A stretch of DNA of 64,000 nt from the NCBI RefSeq assembly GCF_003337305.1, contig NZ_QPJO01000003.1, positions 310,001-374,000 on the forward strand, written 5' to 3'. The notes beneath the pieces are model-generated. The model searched no databases. It saw nothing but the letters and a program-made list of their open reading frames with translations, and was not told the DNA's origin. Source of the DNA: Winogradskyella arenosi. Lineage in GTDB: Bacteria; Bacteroidota; Bacteroidia; Flavobacteriales; Flavobacteriaceae. A program made the position numbers and the translations under genes. Below are positions 26,745 through 36,736 of the stretch, piece by piece; the first letter of the stretch is position 1, and every line of letters begins with the position of its first letter.

Positions 26745-27920
26745 ATGAAAGTTAGACTCTCCTTTCTTGTTTTACTTTTCACCTTTAGCTTTGCGTTTAC
26801 CCAACCTTTTCAACTTTCTGAAAATGCTAAAATCTCAGTATTAACGGTAGGCCCTGGCACTTCTTTAAATGATGCTTTTGGCCATAATGCCTTCAGAATT
26901 AAAGATCCATCACGTGGAATAGATGTTGTTTATGGTTATGGCGAATATGATTTTGATGCGCCCAACTTTTATTTGAAATTTGCTCAAGGGAAACTGAATT
27001 ATCTCATTAGCAGGCATCCCTTTCAGAATTTCTTTTATGCTTATAAGCGCGCCAACCGCACCATTGAAGAACAGGTATTAAATCTTACTTCAGAGGATAA
27101 ACAGCACTTATTTGACTACTTAGAAAACAATTACAAACCTGATAACAGACGGTATTTATACGATTTCTTTTATGATAATTGTGCGACGAGGATTAGAGAT
27201 GTCAGCCAAATCAGTACACAAACGCCAATTGTATTTACACCTCCACCAAGTTACGAACCAAAAACCTTTAGAACGTTAATCCACGAGCATGTAGGCCTTA
27301 ACACTTGGGGAAGTTTTAGTATTGATTTGGCCTTAGGTTCGGTTATTGATCAAAAGGCTTCTCCTGAAGAATTTATGTTTCTTCCAAAGTATATTCACGC
27401 CTTTTTTGCGACTGCCAAGTTAAATGCAAACAAACCCTTAGTCAAAAGTTCGGCCACACTGTACCAAAAAAAGGACAGTTATACGCCCGCAAATAGTATA
27501 GGAACCCCATTAGTTATTATAGGCTTATTAGCCATAGGGATTCTTTTTATTACCTATAAAGACAAGAAAAACAAAACGAGAAGCGTTTGGCTCGATGTCA
27601 CACTTTTTGCCCTTACCGGTCTTATTAGTGTGGTATTGCTTTTATTATGGTTTGCTACCGATCATTCTGCCACGGCTTTTAACTATAACCTCTTATGGGC
27701 ATTTCCCCTTAATTTGTTTGTTATTGGGCAATTGCGAACCTCCAAAGCAAAGACTTGGTTTATTAAATACTTAAAATTACTTGTCATTTTACTGTGTTTA
27801 TTAACCATGCATTGGATTATTGGCGTACAAGTCTTTGCCTTAGGATTACTTCCGTTTTTGATAGCCTTATTCCTGAGATATCTTTATATAATACAATGGT
27901 ATAGAAACCATCAAATTTAA
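26745..27920 (+). CDS. DUF4105 (Lnb N-terminal-like) membrane protein
   Basis: A 391-residue protein with a signal peptide (about 1-19), a periplasmic DUF4105 domain (about 25-215) and five to six C-terminal membrane helices (about 250-385). The domain contains GHNAFRI, VYGYGEYDF and YDFFYDNCATRIRD; His, Asp and Cys in these blocks are the usual conserved, possibly catalytic, residues (NlpC/P60-like). Its function in Bacteroidetes is unknown. It is co-transcribed with the preceding barrel gene. Confidence 0.85.
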   Translation: MKVRLSFLVLLFTFSFAFTQPFQLSENAKISVLTVGPGTSLNDAFGHNAFRIKDPSRGIDVVYGYGEYDFDAPNFYLKFAQGKLNYLISRHPFQNFFYAYKRANRTIEEQVLNLTSEDKQHLFDYLENNYKPDNRRYLYDFFYDNCATRIRDVSQISTQTPIVFTPPPSYEPKTFRTLIHEHVGLNTWGSFSIDLALGSVIDQKASPEEFMFLPKYIHAFFATAKLNANKPLVKSSATLYQKKDSYTPANSIGTPLVIIGLLAIGILFITYKDKKNKTRSVWLDVTLFALTGLISVVLLLLWFATDHSATAFNYNLLWAFPLNLFVIGQLRTSKAKTWFIKYLKLLVILLCLLTMHWIIGVQVFALGLLPFLIALFLRYLYIIQWYRNHQI

Positions 27921-27967
27921 AACTAAGACTTTAGGATTTTAAGGCACCGTAAGGATTGCTGAGTTCT

Positions 27968-27988
27968 AAAAGACGTCGACGCTTTTTT
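27968..27988. terminator. possible terminator, DUF4105 gene / polysaccharide locus end
   Basis: The self-complementary CGTCGACG (27974-27981) is flanked by AAAAG and CTTTTTT. This gives a short stem with a T-run 48 bp after the DUF4105 stop. The remaining gap to 28177 shows no gene. Confidence 0.4.
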
Positions 27989-28176
27989 AGGGATAGAATT
28001 TACGGAAGTAATTTCATCATCCATTCTTAATTTCTCGGGTTACGCGTTTAAACACCAACGCTCCACTTATTTACAGTCAGTAAAGGTTTATTCCTGATTT
28101 AGAAACACGGTTAGTCTTTAGAAAGTGTATTTACGGTATAATTTGGTAGAGCTAACCTTATCAGGGCATACAAAGT

Positions 28177-29571
28177 TTATTGTCCACGGTAATAGACAAT
28201 AGTACTCAAGGTTTTTATAAAGATGCTGAAATCTAAGAAGACACTACGGTGTTTTATATAATAGAGATCATATTGCAGTTTGGTGAGGCTATCTTCAACA
28301 GAGGCCCCATAACGGGTACTCACTTGTGCCCAACCCGTTAGGCCTGGTTTAATGATATGACGGGTTTCGTAGAAGGGAATAATACGGGCTAATTCACTCA
28401 CAAAAAAGGGACGTTCTGGTCGTGGACCTATGATACTCATATCGCCTTTAAGTACATTGTAGAATTGCGGAATTTCATCCATCCGAGAGCGTCTTAAAAA
28501 CATACCGAATTTGGTAATCCGTGTGTCATTTTTTTGTGCCCATTTGGCGCCTTGCGCTTCCGCATCAACCACCATACTCCGTAGCTTAAGAATATTAAAA
28601 GGCTTACTGTTCTTACCGACGCGTTCTTGCCTGTAAAACAAAGGCCCTCGGTTCCCTAAGACATTTCCAAGGAGAATAAAGGGTATAAGGACCATTCCTA
28701 TGACTAATCCTATAATGGAAAATAGGATGTCGAAAGTCCGTTGAAAAAAGATATAGAGCTTATTTTCATTACTGCGACTGAAGGGGAAGTATTTGTAAAA
28801 ATCCTTACCCACAAATTGAATGGGAACTTTTTGAAGGAGTTCTTCATAAACTTGGGTATAATCTCTAATTTTAAACCCGCGTTCTAACAACACCATTAAA
28901 TCATGGTAAACCTCAGCCATTATGGCTTCCGAATCAAAACTCGCGACTAAAATTTCAGATATTTTTTCTGTTTCAATGGTTCCTAGAAAGTCGGACGCTT
29001 CAAATTCTGGCAAGCCTTTAAACTTTACCGATTCATCTGAAGACTTTTCACTATTGATAAATCCGACAATTTTATAATTGGGATCCGTGGTATTTAAAGC
29101 TTTAATAAGGCCATCAATATTGGAAATCTCTCCCACTAATAGCACGCGTTTATAAAAACGCGGTGTTTCTATGAGATAAATGTAGAGAAGGCGCCATGAG
29201 AGCACCACCCCTATTAATGTAATATATAAATAGAAAATCTGAATTCGTTCTTCGGGTAAATAGGGCGAAAGCACTGGGGTTAACAGATAAAATAAGACCA
29301 CCGTCGATACCGTAATAACGAGGTTTTTAAACGTGGTGTCTAAGCGACTGGCTTTTTGTAAATCGTAGAGTTCAAAGATACTGGCAAATATGATGTAATA
29401 CACGCCTAGCAAGACTAAGGCTACAGTATTGGCAGCACTAAATTCAATATATTCAAATTTCACATAGAGACTTAAGCCATAGACCCCTAAATATAACATA
29501 ACCAGGTCTAAAATTCTCAAGAGAATCTTGCGCTCCGATACTTCAAAATGAATATTCTTTTTCGCCAACAT
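28177..29571 (-). CDS. WcaJ-like undecaprenyl-phosphate hexose-1-phosphate transferase
   Basis: Membrane enzyme that starts glycan synthesis by placing sugar-1-phosphate on undecaprenyl phosphate. It is 464 residues: four to five helices (about 17-135), a CoA-binding-like domain (about 140-250), one further helix (about 275-300) and the bacterial sugar-transferase domain (FYRQERVGKNSKPFNILKLRSM and RRSRMDEIPQFYNVLKGDMS). It is the last gene of the locus and may also have its own promoter: TATATTTA on the minus strand at 29591-29598. A second, short initiating transferase is encoded at 59836-60450. Confidence 0.92.
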   Translation of the reverse strand: MLAKKNIHFEVSERKILLRILDLVMLYLGVYGLSLYVKFEYIEFSAANTVALVLLGVYYIIFASIFELYDLQKASRLDTTFKNLVITVSTVVLFYLLTPVLSPYLPEERIQIFYLYITLIGVVLSWRLLYIYLIETPRFYKRVLLVGEISNIDGLIKALNTTDPNYKIVGFINSEKSSDESVKFKGLPEFEASDFLGTIETEKISEILVASFDSEAIMAEVYHDLMVLLERGFKIRDYTQVYEELLQKVPIQFVGKDFYKYFPFSRSNENKLYIFFQRTFDILFSIIGLVIGMVLIPFILLGNVLGNRGPLFYRQERVGKNSKPFNILKLRSMVVDAEAQGAKWAQKNDTRITKFGMFLRRSRMDEIPQFYNVLKGDMSIIGPRPERPFFVSELARIIPFYETRHIIKPGLTGWAQVSTRYGASVEDSLTKLQYDLYYIKHRSVFLDFSIFIKTLSTIVYYRGQ

Positions 29572-29626
29572 GATTAAAAAATAGTCTGGGTAAATATAAG
29601 AAGTCTATTGGATTTTTAACCTTTAA

Positions 29627-30640
29627 TTAGTTCAAAACCATTTTCCATTGGTGTTTTACATAGTCCCAATCAAATAACTCCACTTTTTCCCGGGCTTTTT
29701 TCACCATCGCTTTTCGTTCTTCGGGCTGTGCTTTTAACTTTACAATGGCTTCTACAAAGGCTTTTGAATTGTTAGGGGGCACTAAGATCCCATCGACGCC
29801 CGCTTCAATGAGATACGGCATTCCTCCCACATTGGTGGACACAATGGGTAAGCCTAAGGCCATCGCTTCAATAACACTCACCGGCATATTATCAAAATTA
29901 GTGGTATTGATAAACACGTTGTAATCCTTTGCCATTGCGGTCCATTGTGCCTTTGTTAATTTCCCTGGCGTATTTACCTTAACGCCCAAGGTTTTCGCAT
30001 AGGTCGTCACTTTTTCTAAAGATCCATCCGTATCTGGGCCTGCCATACATAAACTGGCTGTATAGCCTAAATCTTGAAGATTTTTTAATATATCTATGGC
30101 TAGACAAGGATTATAAATTTCAGAAAAGGAACGCACCCACAATAACTTGATACCTTCTATAGGTCTTGACGCAAAAGGATAGTTTTGTACTTGTAAACTA
30201 TTAGGAATATAGTGAACCTTCGTAAAGCCTTGCTTTGTGAAGGCTTCCTTTAAATACAACGATGGTGAAACTAGCACTTTAGCCGGCTGAAACAACATTT
30301 TGGACAGTTTAGGGTTTTGTTTTAAACGCTGCGGCAAGTTCCCTCCATGTAGAATAGGAATATATGGAATCTGCAATAGACGACACACCTGACTTACGAC
30401 TAGCGCGTAATAAAAATTTTGAGTGCTATAAGTATCGATTAATACATTATCCATACGGTATCCATACACTAAGGTGCCTTTAACCATATCTAAGATACGG
30501 GCTAATTTATTTTGAAATGCCGATTTACAGATGAGCTTAAATCCTTCTCCTTCTAAGGCCTGTGTTAAGCCTTTCATATAAGAAACGTTGGTCTTACGGC
30601 TCGATAAGTTGTTTCCTAGGTACAGGACGTTTTTTTTCAT
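29627..30640 (-). CDS. glycosyltransferase family 4
   Basis: GT-B fold glycosyltransferase of 337 residues when started at MKKNVLYLGNN. The frame is open 26 codons further upstream, but that part has no family similarity. The C-terminal donor site NFDNMPVSVIEAMALGLPIVSTNVGG has the GT4 E-x7-E type arrangement. It overlaps the O-antigen ligase-like gene by 47 bp, so the two are translationally linked. The sugar donor and acceptor are unknown. Confidence 0.85.
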   Translation of the reverse strand: MKKNVLYLGNNLSSRKTNVSYMKGLTQALEGEGFKLICKSAFQNKLARILDMVKGTLVYGYRMDNVLIDTYSTQNFYYALVVSQVCRLLQIPYIPILHGGNLPQRLKQNPKLSKMLFQPAKVLVSPSLYLKEAFTKQGFTKVHYIPNSLQVQNYPFASRPIEGIKLLWVRSFSEIYNPCLAIDILKNLQDLGYTASLCMAGPDTDGSLEKVTTYAKTLGVKVNTPGKLTKAQWTAMAKDYNVFINTTNFDNMPVSVIEAMALGLPIVSTNVGGMPYLIEAGVDGILVPPNNSKAFVEAIVKLKAQPEERKAMVKKAREKVELFDWDYVKHQWKMVLN

Positions 30641-31988
30641 AAGTGATGTGTAATAGCGACAAACCGTATATAAACCCAGGTGCGGCAATACGCATGGCCG
30701 AGTGGTTGATGGTGGCAAACCAAAAAATCAGAAAAGAATAAAACAGTAAATTCCCTTTATGCTGCAAACGGTACACCAAAGGTGTAAAAATAAGTAAAAG
30801 TAAAATTATCAACCCAAAAATACCATGCTCAGAAAATAAACGACTCACCTCATTATGTGAAGCTATAATTTTCCCTTCCTCTTCTAAACGGACTTGTTTC
30901 ATTCCATTCGCTCCTACTCCAAAAAAAGGATGTCTTAAAAAGCCTTCAAATTCTCTGACAAACAAATCAACCCTACCTGTTGAAAGGTCTTCTTTTTCAA
31001 CTCCTTTAGCATTCTTATTAGTATATCTATTTTCTATCATTCCCTCGGTTTGACTAGCTGTAATAGACCAAGTAATCATAACACTAAAACCTAATAAGAA
31101 TAGAGAGCCTATAATTTGTTGCCTACGTTTGTACCTTGATTTTCCATACAAAACTATTAAAAATCCAATTATCATCATAATGGCTGTAATTACCCCACCC
31201 CGACTAAAGGTCACCAAAGCCCTAAAAGAGACTAAAGCTAAAAATCCTAAATTAAACAGTTTTAAAAACAAACTTGGTGATTTTAGAAAAAAACGTACCG
31301 TCAACACTACCATACCCAAACCTAATAAACTTGCTACTTGATTGGGACCATAGCCACCAGAGGCTTCAAAATTAGACCCAGTCCCTTGTAAAACGTCTTT
31401 GATACTAGGGTTATATAAGAATAAATAAATCATCATCGCTAACACAGGAAAGGTCATACAAGCTAAAATTTGTAATAACTGCTCTTGGGTTATTTTTTTA
31501 TCATAACAATACAAGGCTGAAGCCCCTAAACAAACCGGGCCACTTAATACAAAAGCTATAGACTTTCTAAAGTTTAAATCGTATCCTAATGTGGTAGACG
31601 CCACTAAAACCGCAGGCACTAGCAAAATAAAATAGATAAAATAAGGATAACTATTATTTGATACGCCAGTAAAAAACATTCCTACTAATACCAACAATAT
31701 AATATAGTACTTAGAAAACTCATAAAACAGCCCTCCACCTGTCATCCTAAACAGTGATTCTGCGGCTGCAATATAGGCACACCCAAATAAGACCCACATG
31801 GTTTTAGAACGTTTTGGGGACAAGATTACCTTTCCTAGGAAATAAAAACAAACAACCGTAAAATAAAGATTAGAAAATAAAGGAATGAAATATACTCCCG
31901 CTCCTATAACCAAATGCAATACCACCAACGCCACATAGAGGTCATTGGTAAAACGGTATTTTTTTTTATAAGTTAGTATTTGATTCAT
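30594..31988 (-). CDS. O-antigen polymerase/ligase-like membrane protein (Wzy/WaaL type)
   Basis: A 464-residue protein with about ten to twelve membrane helices and one long external loop (about 310-385) containing GRVDLFVREFEGFLRHPFFGVGANG and then SHNEVSRLFSEHGIFG. This is the Wzy_C/O-antigen ligase signature with its conserved Arg and His. It may polymerise repeat units or ligate glycan to lipid A; sequence alone does not separate these. It is the only polymerase-like protein in the locus. Confidence 0.82.
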   Translation of the reverse strand: MNQILTYKKKYRFTNDLYVALVVLHLVIGAGVYFIPLFSNLYFTVVCFYFLGKVILSPKRSKTMWVLFGCAYIAAAESLFRMTGGGLFYEFSKYYIILLVLVGMFFTGVSNNSYPYFIYFILLVPAVLVASTTLGYDLNFRKSIAFVLSGPVCLGASALYCYDKKITQEQLLQILACMTFPVLAMMIYLFLYNPSIKDVLQGTGSNFEASGGYGPNQVASLLGLGMVVLTVRFFLKSPSLFLKLFNLGFLALVSFRALVTFSRGGVITAIMMIIGFLIVLYGKSRYKRRQQIIGSLFLLGFSVMITWSITASQTEGMIENRYTNKNAKGVEKEDLSTGRVDLFVREFEGFLRHPFFGVGANGMKQVRLEEEGKIIASHNEVSRLFSEHGIFGLIILLLLIFTPLVYRLQHKGNLLFYSFLIFWFATINHSAMRIAAPGFIYGLSLLHITYEKKRPVPRKQLIEP

Positions 31989-32003
31989 TCTTAAGGGACA
32001 AAT

Positions 32004-33071
32004 TTAAACATATAATGCTAGTATTTGCTTTATGCTTGCTGCTTCTGAAAATGTTTCAGCTACAAAATTTTGCAAACGTTTTCCGGTTTGCTGTCTCAGT
32101 TCGATATTAGTCATAAACATTTTTAAAGCTTTGGCTAACTCCTTGGGCTTTTGTGGTGGTATAAGCTCCCCATGCAGCTTTGATGGCACCACTAAATGAC
32201 AATCCCCTACATCCGTTGCAATTACTGCTAGTCCACCTTGACCGTATTCTAATAATGCTAAAGGCAAGCCTTCAGATTTAGAGGCTAAGACCCCGATATC
32301 TGCTTGTGCGATAATCGCTGTGGTATCTTTACAACTGCCGTAAAAAAAGAAGCTTTCTTCTAAATGTAATGCTTCTACCGTTGTATTTATTCTTTCTGTA
32401 TAAGCATCTTCAAAATCTTTCCCCACACAATGCAAGGTCCATTCTGGAAACTGCTGTACTACCTGTTTAAACCCCTTTAAAAGGGTTATATGATCTTTTT
32501 GAGCTCGTAAATTGGCTAAACATAAGACCCGTTTTCCTGTCACTCCTTTTAGTTTTGTTATGGTCTTTTTAACTGGATATGATACTACAAAATTGGGCAA
32601 AAACACAACATTTTTGCAGTACAGGTTGTGCTTATCCCAGTGTTTTAATACGGCATTTACAGTAATAATAGCTTTAAACGTTTTTGAACAGCATTTTAAA
32701 ATGGTTTTGGGGCGTTGCTCTAAAAACTCACTATTTCCGTAATGATCATGCCAAATAATAATAAGCTTCGGGTGAACTAATTTTAATAAGGTCGCCATAA
32801 AATAAGAGCTCGCATGGGCATGTACAACGGTAATTTGTTCGTGTTTTATAAATTGTAAGAGACGTTTTAAAGCCCAGAAGTCCAAAGTTCTTTTGCGTTT
32901 TAAAAAGAGATAACCAACTTCTGCTTTTAAACCCTCCCTTAAAAGTCCTTCAGCTCGCGTGGCACATAAATAAGACCTCTCTACTTCTAAAATCAAAGCA
33001 TTAGCTAGATTTACTGCCATTCTTTCCGCCCCACCTGCTTCTAAACTATCGATTAATTGAAGTATACGCAT
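32004..33071 (-). CDS. glycosyltransferase family 4
   Basis: A 355-residue GT-B glycosyltransferase. The N-terminus LIDSLEAGGAERMAVNLA carries the typical GGAER motif of the acceptor domain. The C-terminal nucleotide-sugar site is ASKSEGLPLALLEYGQGGLAVIATDVGD (about 265-292). It is 2 bp from the sulfotransferase gene upstream and 15 bp from the ligase-like gene downstream, within one operon. The linkage formed is unknown. Confidence 0.9.
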   Translation of the reverse strand: MRILQLIDSLEAGGAERMAVNLANALILEVERSYLCATRAEGLLREGLKAEVGYLFLKRKRTLDFWALKRLLQFIKHEQITVVHAHASSYFMATLLKLVHPKLIIIWHDHYGNSEFLEQRPKTILKCCSKTFKAIITVNAVLKHWDKHNLYCKNVVFLPNFVVSYPVKKTITKLKGVTGKRVLCLANLRAQKDHITLLKGFKQVVQQFPEWTLHCVGKDFEDAYTERINTTVEALHLEESFFFYGSCKDTTAIIAQADIGVLASKSEGLPLALLEYGQGGLAVIATDVGDCHLVVPSKLHGELIPPQKPKELAKALKMFMTNIELRQQTGKRLQNFVAETFSEAASIKQILALYV

Positions 33072-33073
33072 GA

Positions 33074-33778
33074 TTATTTATAATATATTTTCTTTAATAC
33101 TTTTTTTAAACGTGAAGATAACTTACGATTATAATTAGCTTTATTAGCGTATGGAAATTTAGTTCTTGGGGAATTCACATTTAAATAATTACAAATTAGT
33201 TGCCATTTATTTATATCATGCTCTAAATCTATAATTAATATTTCTTTTTTCTTTTCAAGAAAAAACATTTTGCACTCATTATTATGTTTATTATAGATCT
33301 GCCTATATTTATTTTCATCAGCAAAAGTATCATGACTACCATAAATATAATCATGATATTGAAATGAATTATTTCCGAAATGCCTTTGAATACTTTTTAT
33401 CCACTTATCCTCATCACGAATAGTTAGGATAAATTTAGCATCAGGAAAAGCATCATATAATTCTTTATAAAATAAAAACCAAGGAGTATCCTGAAATGCA
33501 TCATATTTCCCTAAAACTTGGCACGTATTTTCTGATAATTCAGATTTAGATGATGATCTAATTTTATCTAAATCAACCCCTTCTTTTAAACTACCACAAA
33601 CCCGATAGCCTAATATCTGTAATGCTTTACCCATAGAAGATGTACCCGTTTTATGAAAACCTATAATAAACACTTTACTTTTAGGTTTTAAACATAGTCT
33701 TCTTCTTAACCCTAATAAAAAAGCGCCTGAAGGTTTCATACTATTTAACTCACTTCTACTTAATTCCGGAAAATTCAT
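33074..33778 (-). CDS. sulfotransferase family protein
   Basis: A 234-residue PAPS-dependent sulfotransferase-like protein. The 5'-phosphosulfate loop FHKTGTSSMGKAL (41-53) is intact and DTPWFLFYKELYDAFPDAKFILTIRDEDKWIKS follows, the usual order of core strand and 3'-phosphate-binding region. It is cytoplasmic, so it would sulfate a lipid-linked or nucleotide-linked sugar before export. It is visibly more AT-rich than the flanking glycosyltransferase genes, suggesting separate acquisition. Confidence 0.85.
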   Translation of the reverse strand: MNFPELSRSELNSMKPSGAFLLGLRRRLCLKPKSKVFIIGFHKTGTSSMGKALQILGYRVCGSLKEGVDLDKIRSSSKSELSENTCQVLGKYDAFQDTPWFLFYKELYDAFPDAKFILTIRDEDKWIKSIQRHFGNNSFQYHDYIYGSHDTFADENKYRQIYNKHNNECKMFFLEKKKEILIIDLEHDINKWQLICNYLNVNSPRTKFPYANKANYNRKLSSRLKKVLKKIYYK

Positions 33779-33871
33779 ATCATTAAAGCTTGCATTAATT
33801 ATTTAATAAAAAAAATAGAATAAAGAATTAATATGAGTCTATAAATAAAGTTTCATTGGTTTTTTATTGTG

Positions 33872-35017
33872 TTATACTCTACTAGTAAACCCCCCTTTCA
33901 AAACCTCTTGAATATCATTTTCTAAACGATCAAAGGTATATGCCTGTGACCATTCCATGGCTTTTTGCGCCATAAGGTCTAAATTTTGCGATTTAAATAC
34001 CTTGGCAAATTCTGCTACTGCGGATTCTAGCTCTGGTTCTACTAAAATTCCACGCTCACCATAGCCCATCATCCAATGCACACAAGATACCGCTGTAGAG
34101 ACAGGTATACAGCCAAAAAACATCCCTTCAGCTACAGCTTTTGGCCAACCTTCACTTTTAGATAATAAAATATTAAAATGGGCTGTTTGCAAAGCTGCCT
34201 TTACTACTGTTTTATCTTGGTTACCATGCATGGTCACACAAGACTCTAACTTTTTTTGTTCAATATAGGTTTCTAATTCTAATCGCAAAGGACCATTACC
34301 AAACAGCTCTAAACGCGCTGGAATCCCTTGTTGGTTTAGGCGTTCTATAAACTGAATGGTCAACAAAGGTCGTTTTCCAGGTACTAGCATGCCCGCAAAT
34401 ACAAATACCAGTGGTTTTGTATAGTCTTTAGGGCTAAACGGTACGCGTTCTTTATCTCTATAGGTCGCCGAAATAAAAGAATAGACATTAGAGGTTTCTC
34501 CAGGCCAATCGCCATAGACCAAGACTTTCATATTACGCGTTAAAACCGTATTTCTTAGAATGGCTTGTTGTAACCTGTACCCTATGGGTTGATTACTATT
34601 AGGATCCCAATTCCCTGCATACTTGGTCGATTTTTGCTTAAATGGAAATAGTAGTTGAACAAAGCAAGCAATTAAGCTTACATTAGCAGGACAACGTAAA
34701 TGAATGTGATCTGCCCATGCCATTGCTCTTATCATCTGAAACACAATTAAAGGCATGCACACTAATGCTTTTAAAATATTAAAGATTGAGTTAAAAGCAA
34801 AAAAAGGAATATAATACCGCTCTATCTTTTCTGTACTAAATGACTTAAGCAAAACATCTTCCGGATACGAAAATGGTGCTAAGATGCGTTGTTCTTTTGC
34901 GTATTTAAACCACACATCCATTTCGTTAACATAAGGTGCATACGACCAGTATTTCCCCTCCTTCAAAATTGTAGGTGCTAATGCTATCACTAACAATTTA
35001 TTTGTTTTATAATTCAT
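33872..35017 (-). CDS. glycosyltransferase family 4
   Basis: A 381-residue GT-B glycosyltransferase. The C-terminal donor region VFVFAGMLVPGKRPLLTIQFIERL and LLSKSEGWPKAVAEGMFFGCIPVSTAVSC matches the GT4 pattern. Its start overlaps the stop of the acetyltransferase gene by 4 bp (ATGA), which indicates translational coupling. A gap of 93 AT-rich bases separates it from the downstream sulfotransferase. The sugar specificity is unknown. Confidence 0.88.
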   Translation of the reverse strand: MNYKTNKLLVIALAPTILKEGKYWSYAPYVNEMDVWFKYAKEQRILAPFSYPEDVLLKSFSTEKIERYYIPFFAFNSIFNILKALVCMPLIVFQMIRAMAWADHIHLRCPANVSLIACFVQLLFPFKQKSTKYAGNWDPNSNQPIGYRLQQAILRNTVLTRNMKVLVYGDWPGETSNVYSFISATYRDKERVPFSPKDYTKPLVFVFAGMLVPGKRPLLTIQFIERLNQQGIPARLELFGNGPLRLELETYIEQKKLESCVTMHGNQDKTVVKAALQTAHFNILLSKSEGWPKAVAEGMFFGCIPVSTAVSCVHWMMGYGERGILVEPELESAVAEFAKVFKSQNLDLMAQKAMEWSQAYTFDRLENDIQEVLKGGFTSRV

Positions 35018-35565
35018 ATATATTCACTTGAATTATGATCATTAATTTTTATCGCTGGTACTCCTAAAACTGTTGTATTAGAAACAACATCTTTCGTTAC
35101 TAAAGAATTTGCTCCTATAACTGCGCCATCACCAATGTTAATTTTACCAACCACCACAGCATTGGCTCCAATGTAAACGTTATTCCCTATGCTTGGCACC
35201 CCTCGTTTTTCTTTAATACCACTCACTCCAATGGTTACCCCTTGTGAAATGTTGCAGTTGTTTCCAATAACAGCATTTGCATTAATAATAATACCTCCAA
35301 AATGACCAATATAAAACCGTTCACCAATTGCAGCTGAGTATGGCAATGATATACCTGTTATAACCTCAATAAATTTTTGAGTTATTAAGCAAGGAATTAA
35401 TAATAGGCGTCTCAACATACTTGGCATACTACTAACATAAATCGAATTTGAAATACGATATACAAATAATGCCCAAAGCCCTTGTTGAGTAAGTAATAGA
35501 ACTAAACCATTAGTGTTACTATAGTCCTTGTATTTACCTATGTCCTTCTTAAATTTTAAAAACAT
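35014..35565 (-). CDS. serine acetyltransferase-like hexapeptide acyltransferase
   Basis: A 183-residue left-handed beta-helix acyltransferase. Hexapeptide repeats run from about 85 to 170 (FYIGHFGGIIINANAVIG, then IGNNVYIGANAVVVGKINIG). The catalytic-type His lies in the GHFGG segment. It resembles CysE C-terminal domains, but it lacks the long CysE N-terminus and lies among glycosyltransferases, so O-acetylation of the glycan is the better guess. Confidence 0.85.
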   Translation of the reverse strand: MFLKFKKDIGKYKDYSNTNGLVLLLTQQGLWALFVYRISNSIYVSSMPSMLRRLLLIPCLITQKFIEVITGISLPYSAAIGERFYIGHFGGIIINANAVIGNNCNISQGVTIGVSGIKEKRGVPSIGNNVYIGANAVVVGKINIGDGAVIGANSLVTKDVVSNTTVLGVPAIKINDHNSSEYI

Positions 35566-35573
35566 TTAAATTA

Positions 35574-36731
35574 TTAGGATTTATTACTATTAATGATACG
35601 ATCATAAAATGCTATGTTCTGTTCTACAATGATATTAATATTGAAACGTTGTAGCACACTTTCTCGAGCATTTACACCCATTTCATCTGCCGCTTCAGGA
35701 TTTTGAAATACCCATTTAATTTGCTCTGCTATATCCGAAGGATCATATGGATTACATAATAATCCTGTGTTACCATGATTTATAACTTCTGAACCAGGCC
35801 CTTCTTTTGTAAACAAAACAGGCTTAGCCATACACATGGCTTCAGGCGCTACTAAACCTAAGGTCTCCATGTGAGAAGGAAACGCACAAACGTGAGCACC
35901 AGCATATATTTTTGGCAATTCGTTGTAATCTATGACTCCTTTAAATGTAACACTACCACTGCCTTGTTTTAATTTAGGAACCTCTGTTGCTTTAAGCATT
36001 CCTATATAAGAGTCTCCATTAGGATAAAACCAATCTCTACCACAGATATCTAAACTAGCCTCAGGGAAATCTTCTAAAATATTGGCCATAGCTTGAATAA
36101 GTTGTCGAATTCCTTTTTTTTCACAGATTGTACCTGCAAAAACAATTTTAAAAGGCGTACTAGTGATCTTCAGAGGCTGGAAATGATTTAAATTTATCGG
36201 ATAATTAATTCTTTCAACTGGGCGATTATCTAGAGATAAATATTTAGACGTATGTGTTTTAACAAAATCTGATACAGCCACAAATGCATCTGCATTTTTA
36301 TACGATAGTTGTTCTTGAAATCCTTTCCAAACACCTACTTTACGTTTTTCGGATTCTGCAAAAAAGTGATGTCCACCATGCATCCGTATTACATAAGCAA
36401 TGCCTTTTAGTTTTGGTAAGAAAGCCAAGCCCATATCTGAAGCCTCTACAATATCGATAGGTGTTTTAGAATGAATCGCTTCTATTTTTTTAGCAATAAC
36501 CCGTGTATTAAAACACCAAGCTAACCCCTTTATACTTTTTGCGTGTAGCCTATGTACCTCTACTCCATTAACCACTTCCGAATCTGCATTAGGTGTATAA
36601 TTTTTACCAACCACACTCACTTTAACTCCTTTTTCTACCAATGCTTTACTTATCGTGGCTATAAACGTACCAATGCCACCATGTGGAAATCCGGCTTTAG
36701 GGAACTCGTTTGTTAGAAAACAGATGTGCAT
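35574..36731 (-). CDS. glycosyltransferase family 4
   Basis: A 385-residue GT-B enzyme. The N-terminus ICFLTNEFPKAGFPHGGIGTF holds the GGIG donor/acceptor loop. IVFAGTICEKKGIRQLIQA and FPSHMETLGLVAPEAMCMAKPVLFT form the C-terminal donor site with its conserved Glu residues. It lies 8 bp upstream of the acetyltransferase and 5 bp downstream of the exostosin-like gene. It probably adds a hexose; the specificity is unknown. Confidence 0.9.
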   Translation of the reverse strand: MHICFLTNEFPKAGFPHGGIGTFIATISKALVEKGVKVSVVGKNYTPNADSEVVNGVEVHRLHAKSIKGLAWCFNTRVIAKKIEAIHSKTPIDIVEASDMGLAFLPKLKGIAYVIRMHGGHHFFAESEKRKVGVWKGFQEQLSYKNADAFVAVSDFVKTHTSKYLSLDNRPVERINYPINLNHFQPLKITSTPFKIVFAGTICEKKGIRQLIQAMANILEDFPEASLDICGRDWFYPNGDSYIGMLKATEVPKLKQGSGSVTFKGVIDYNELPKIYAGAHVCAFPSHMETLGLVAPEAMCMAKPVLFTKEGPGSEVINHGNTGLLCNPYDPSDIAEQIKWVFQNPEAADEMGVNARESVLQRFNINIIVEQNIAFYDRIINSNKS

Positions 36732-36736
36732 AAACT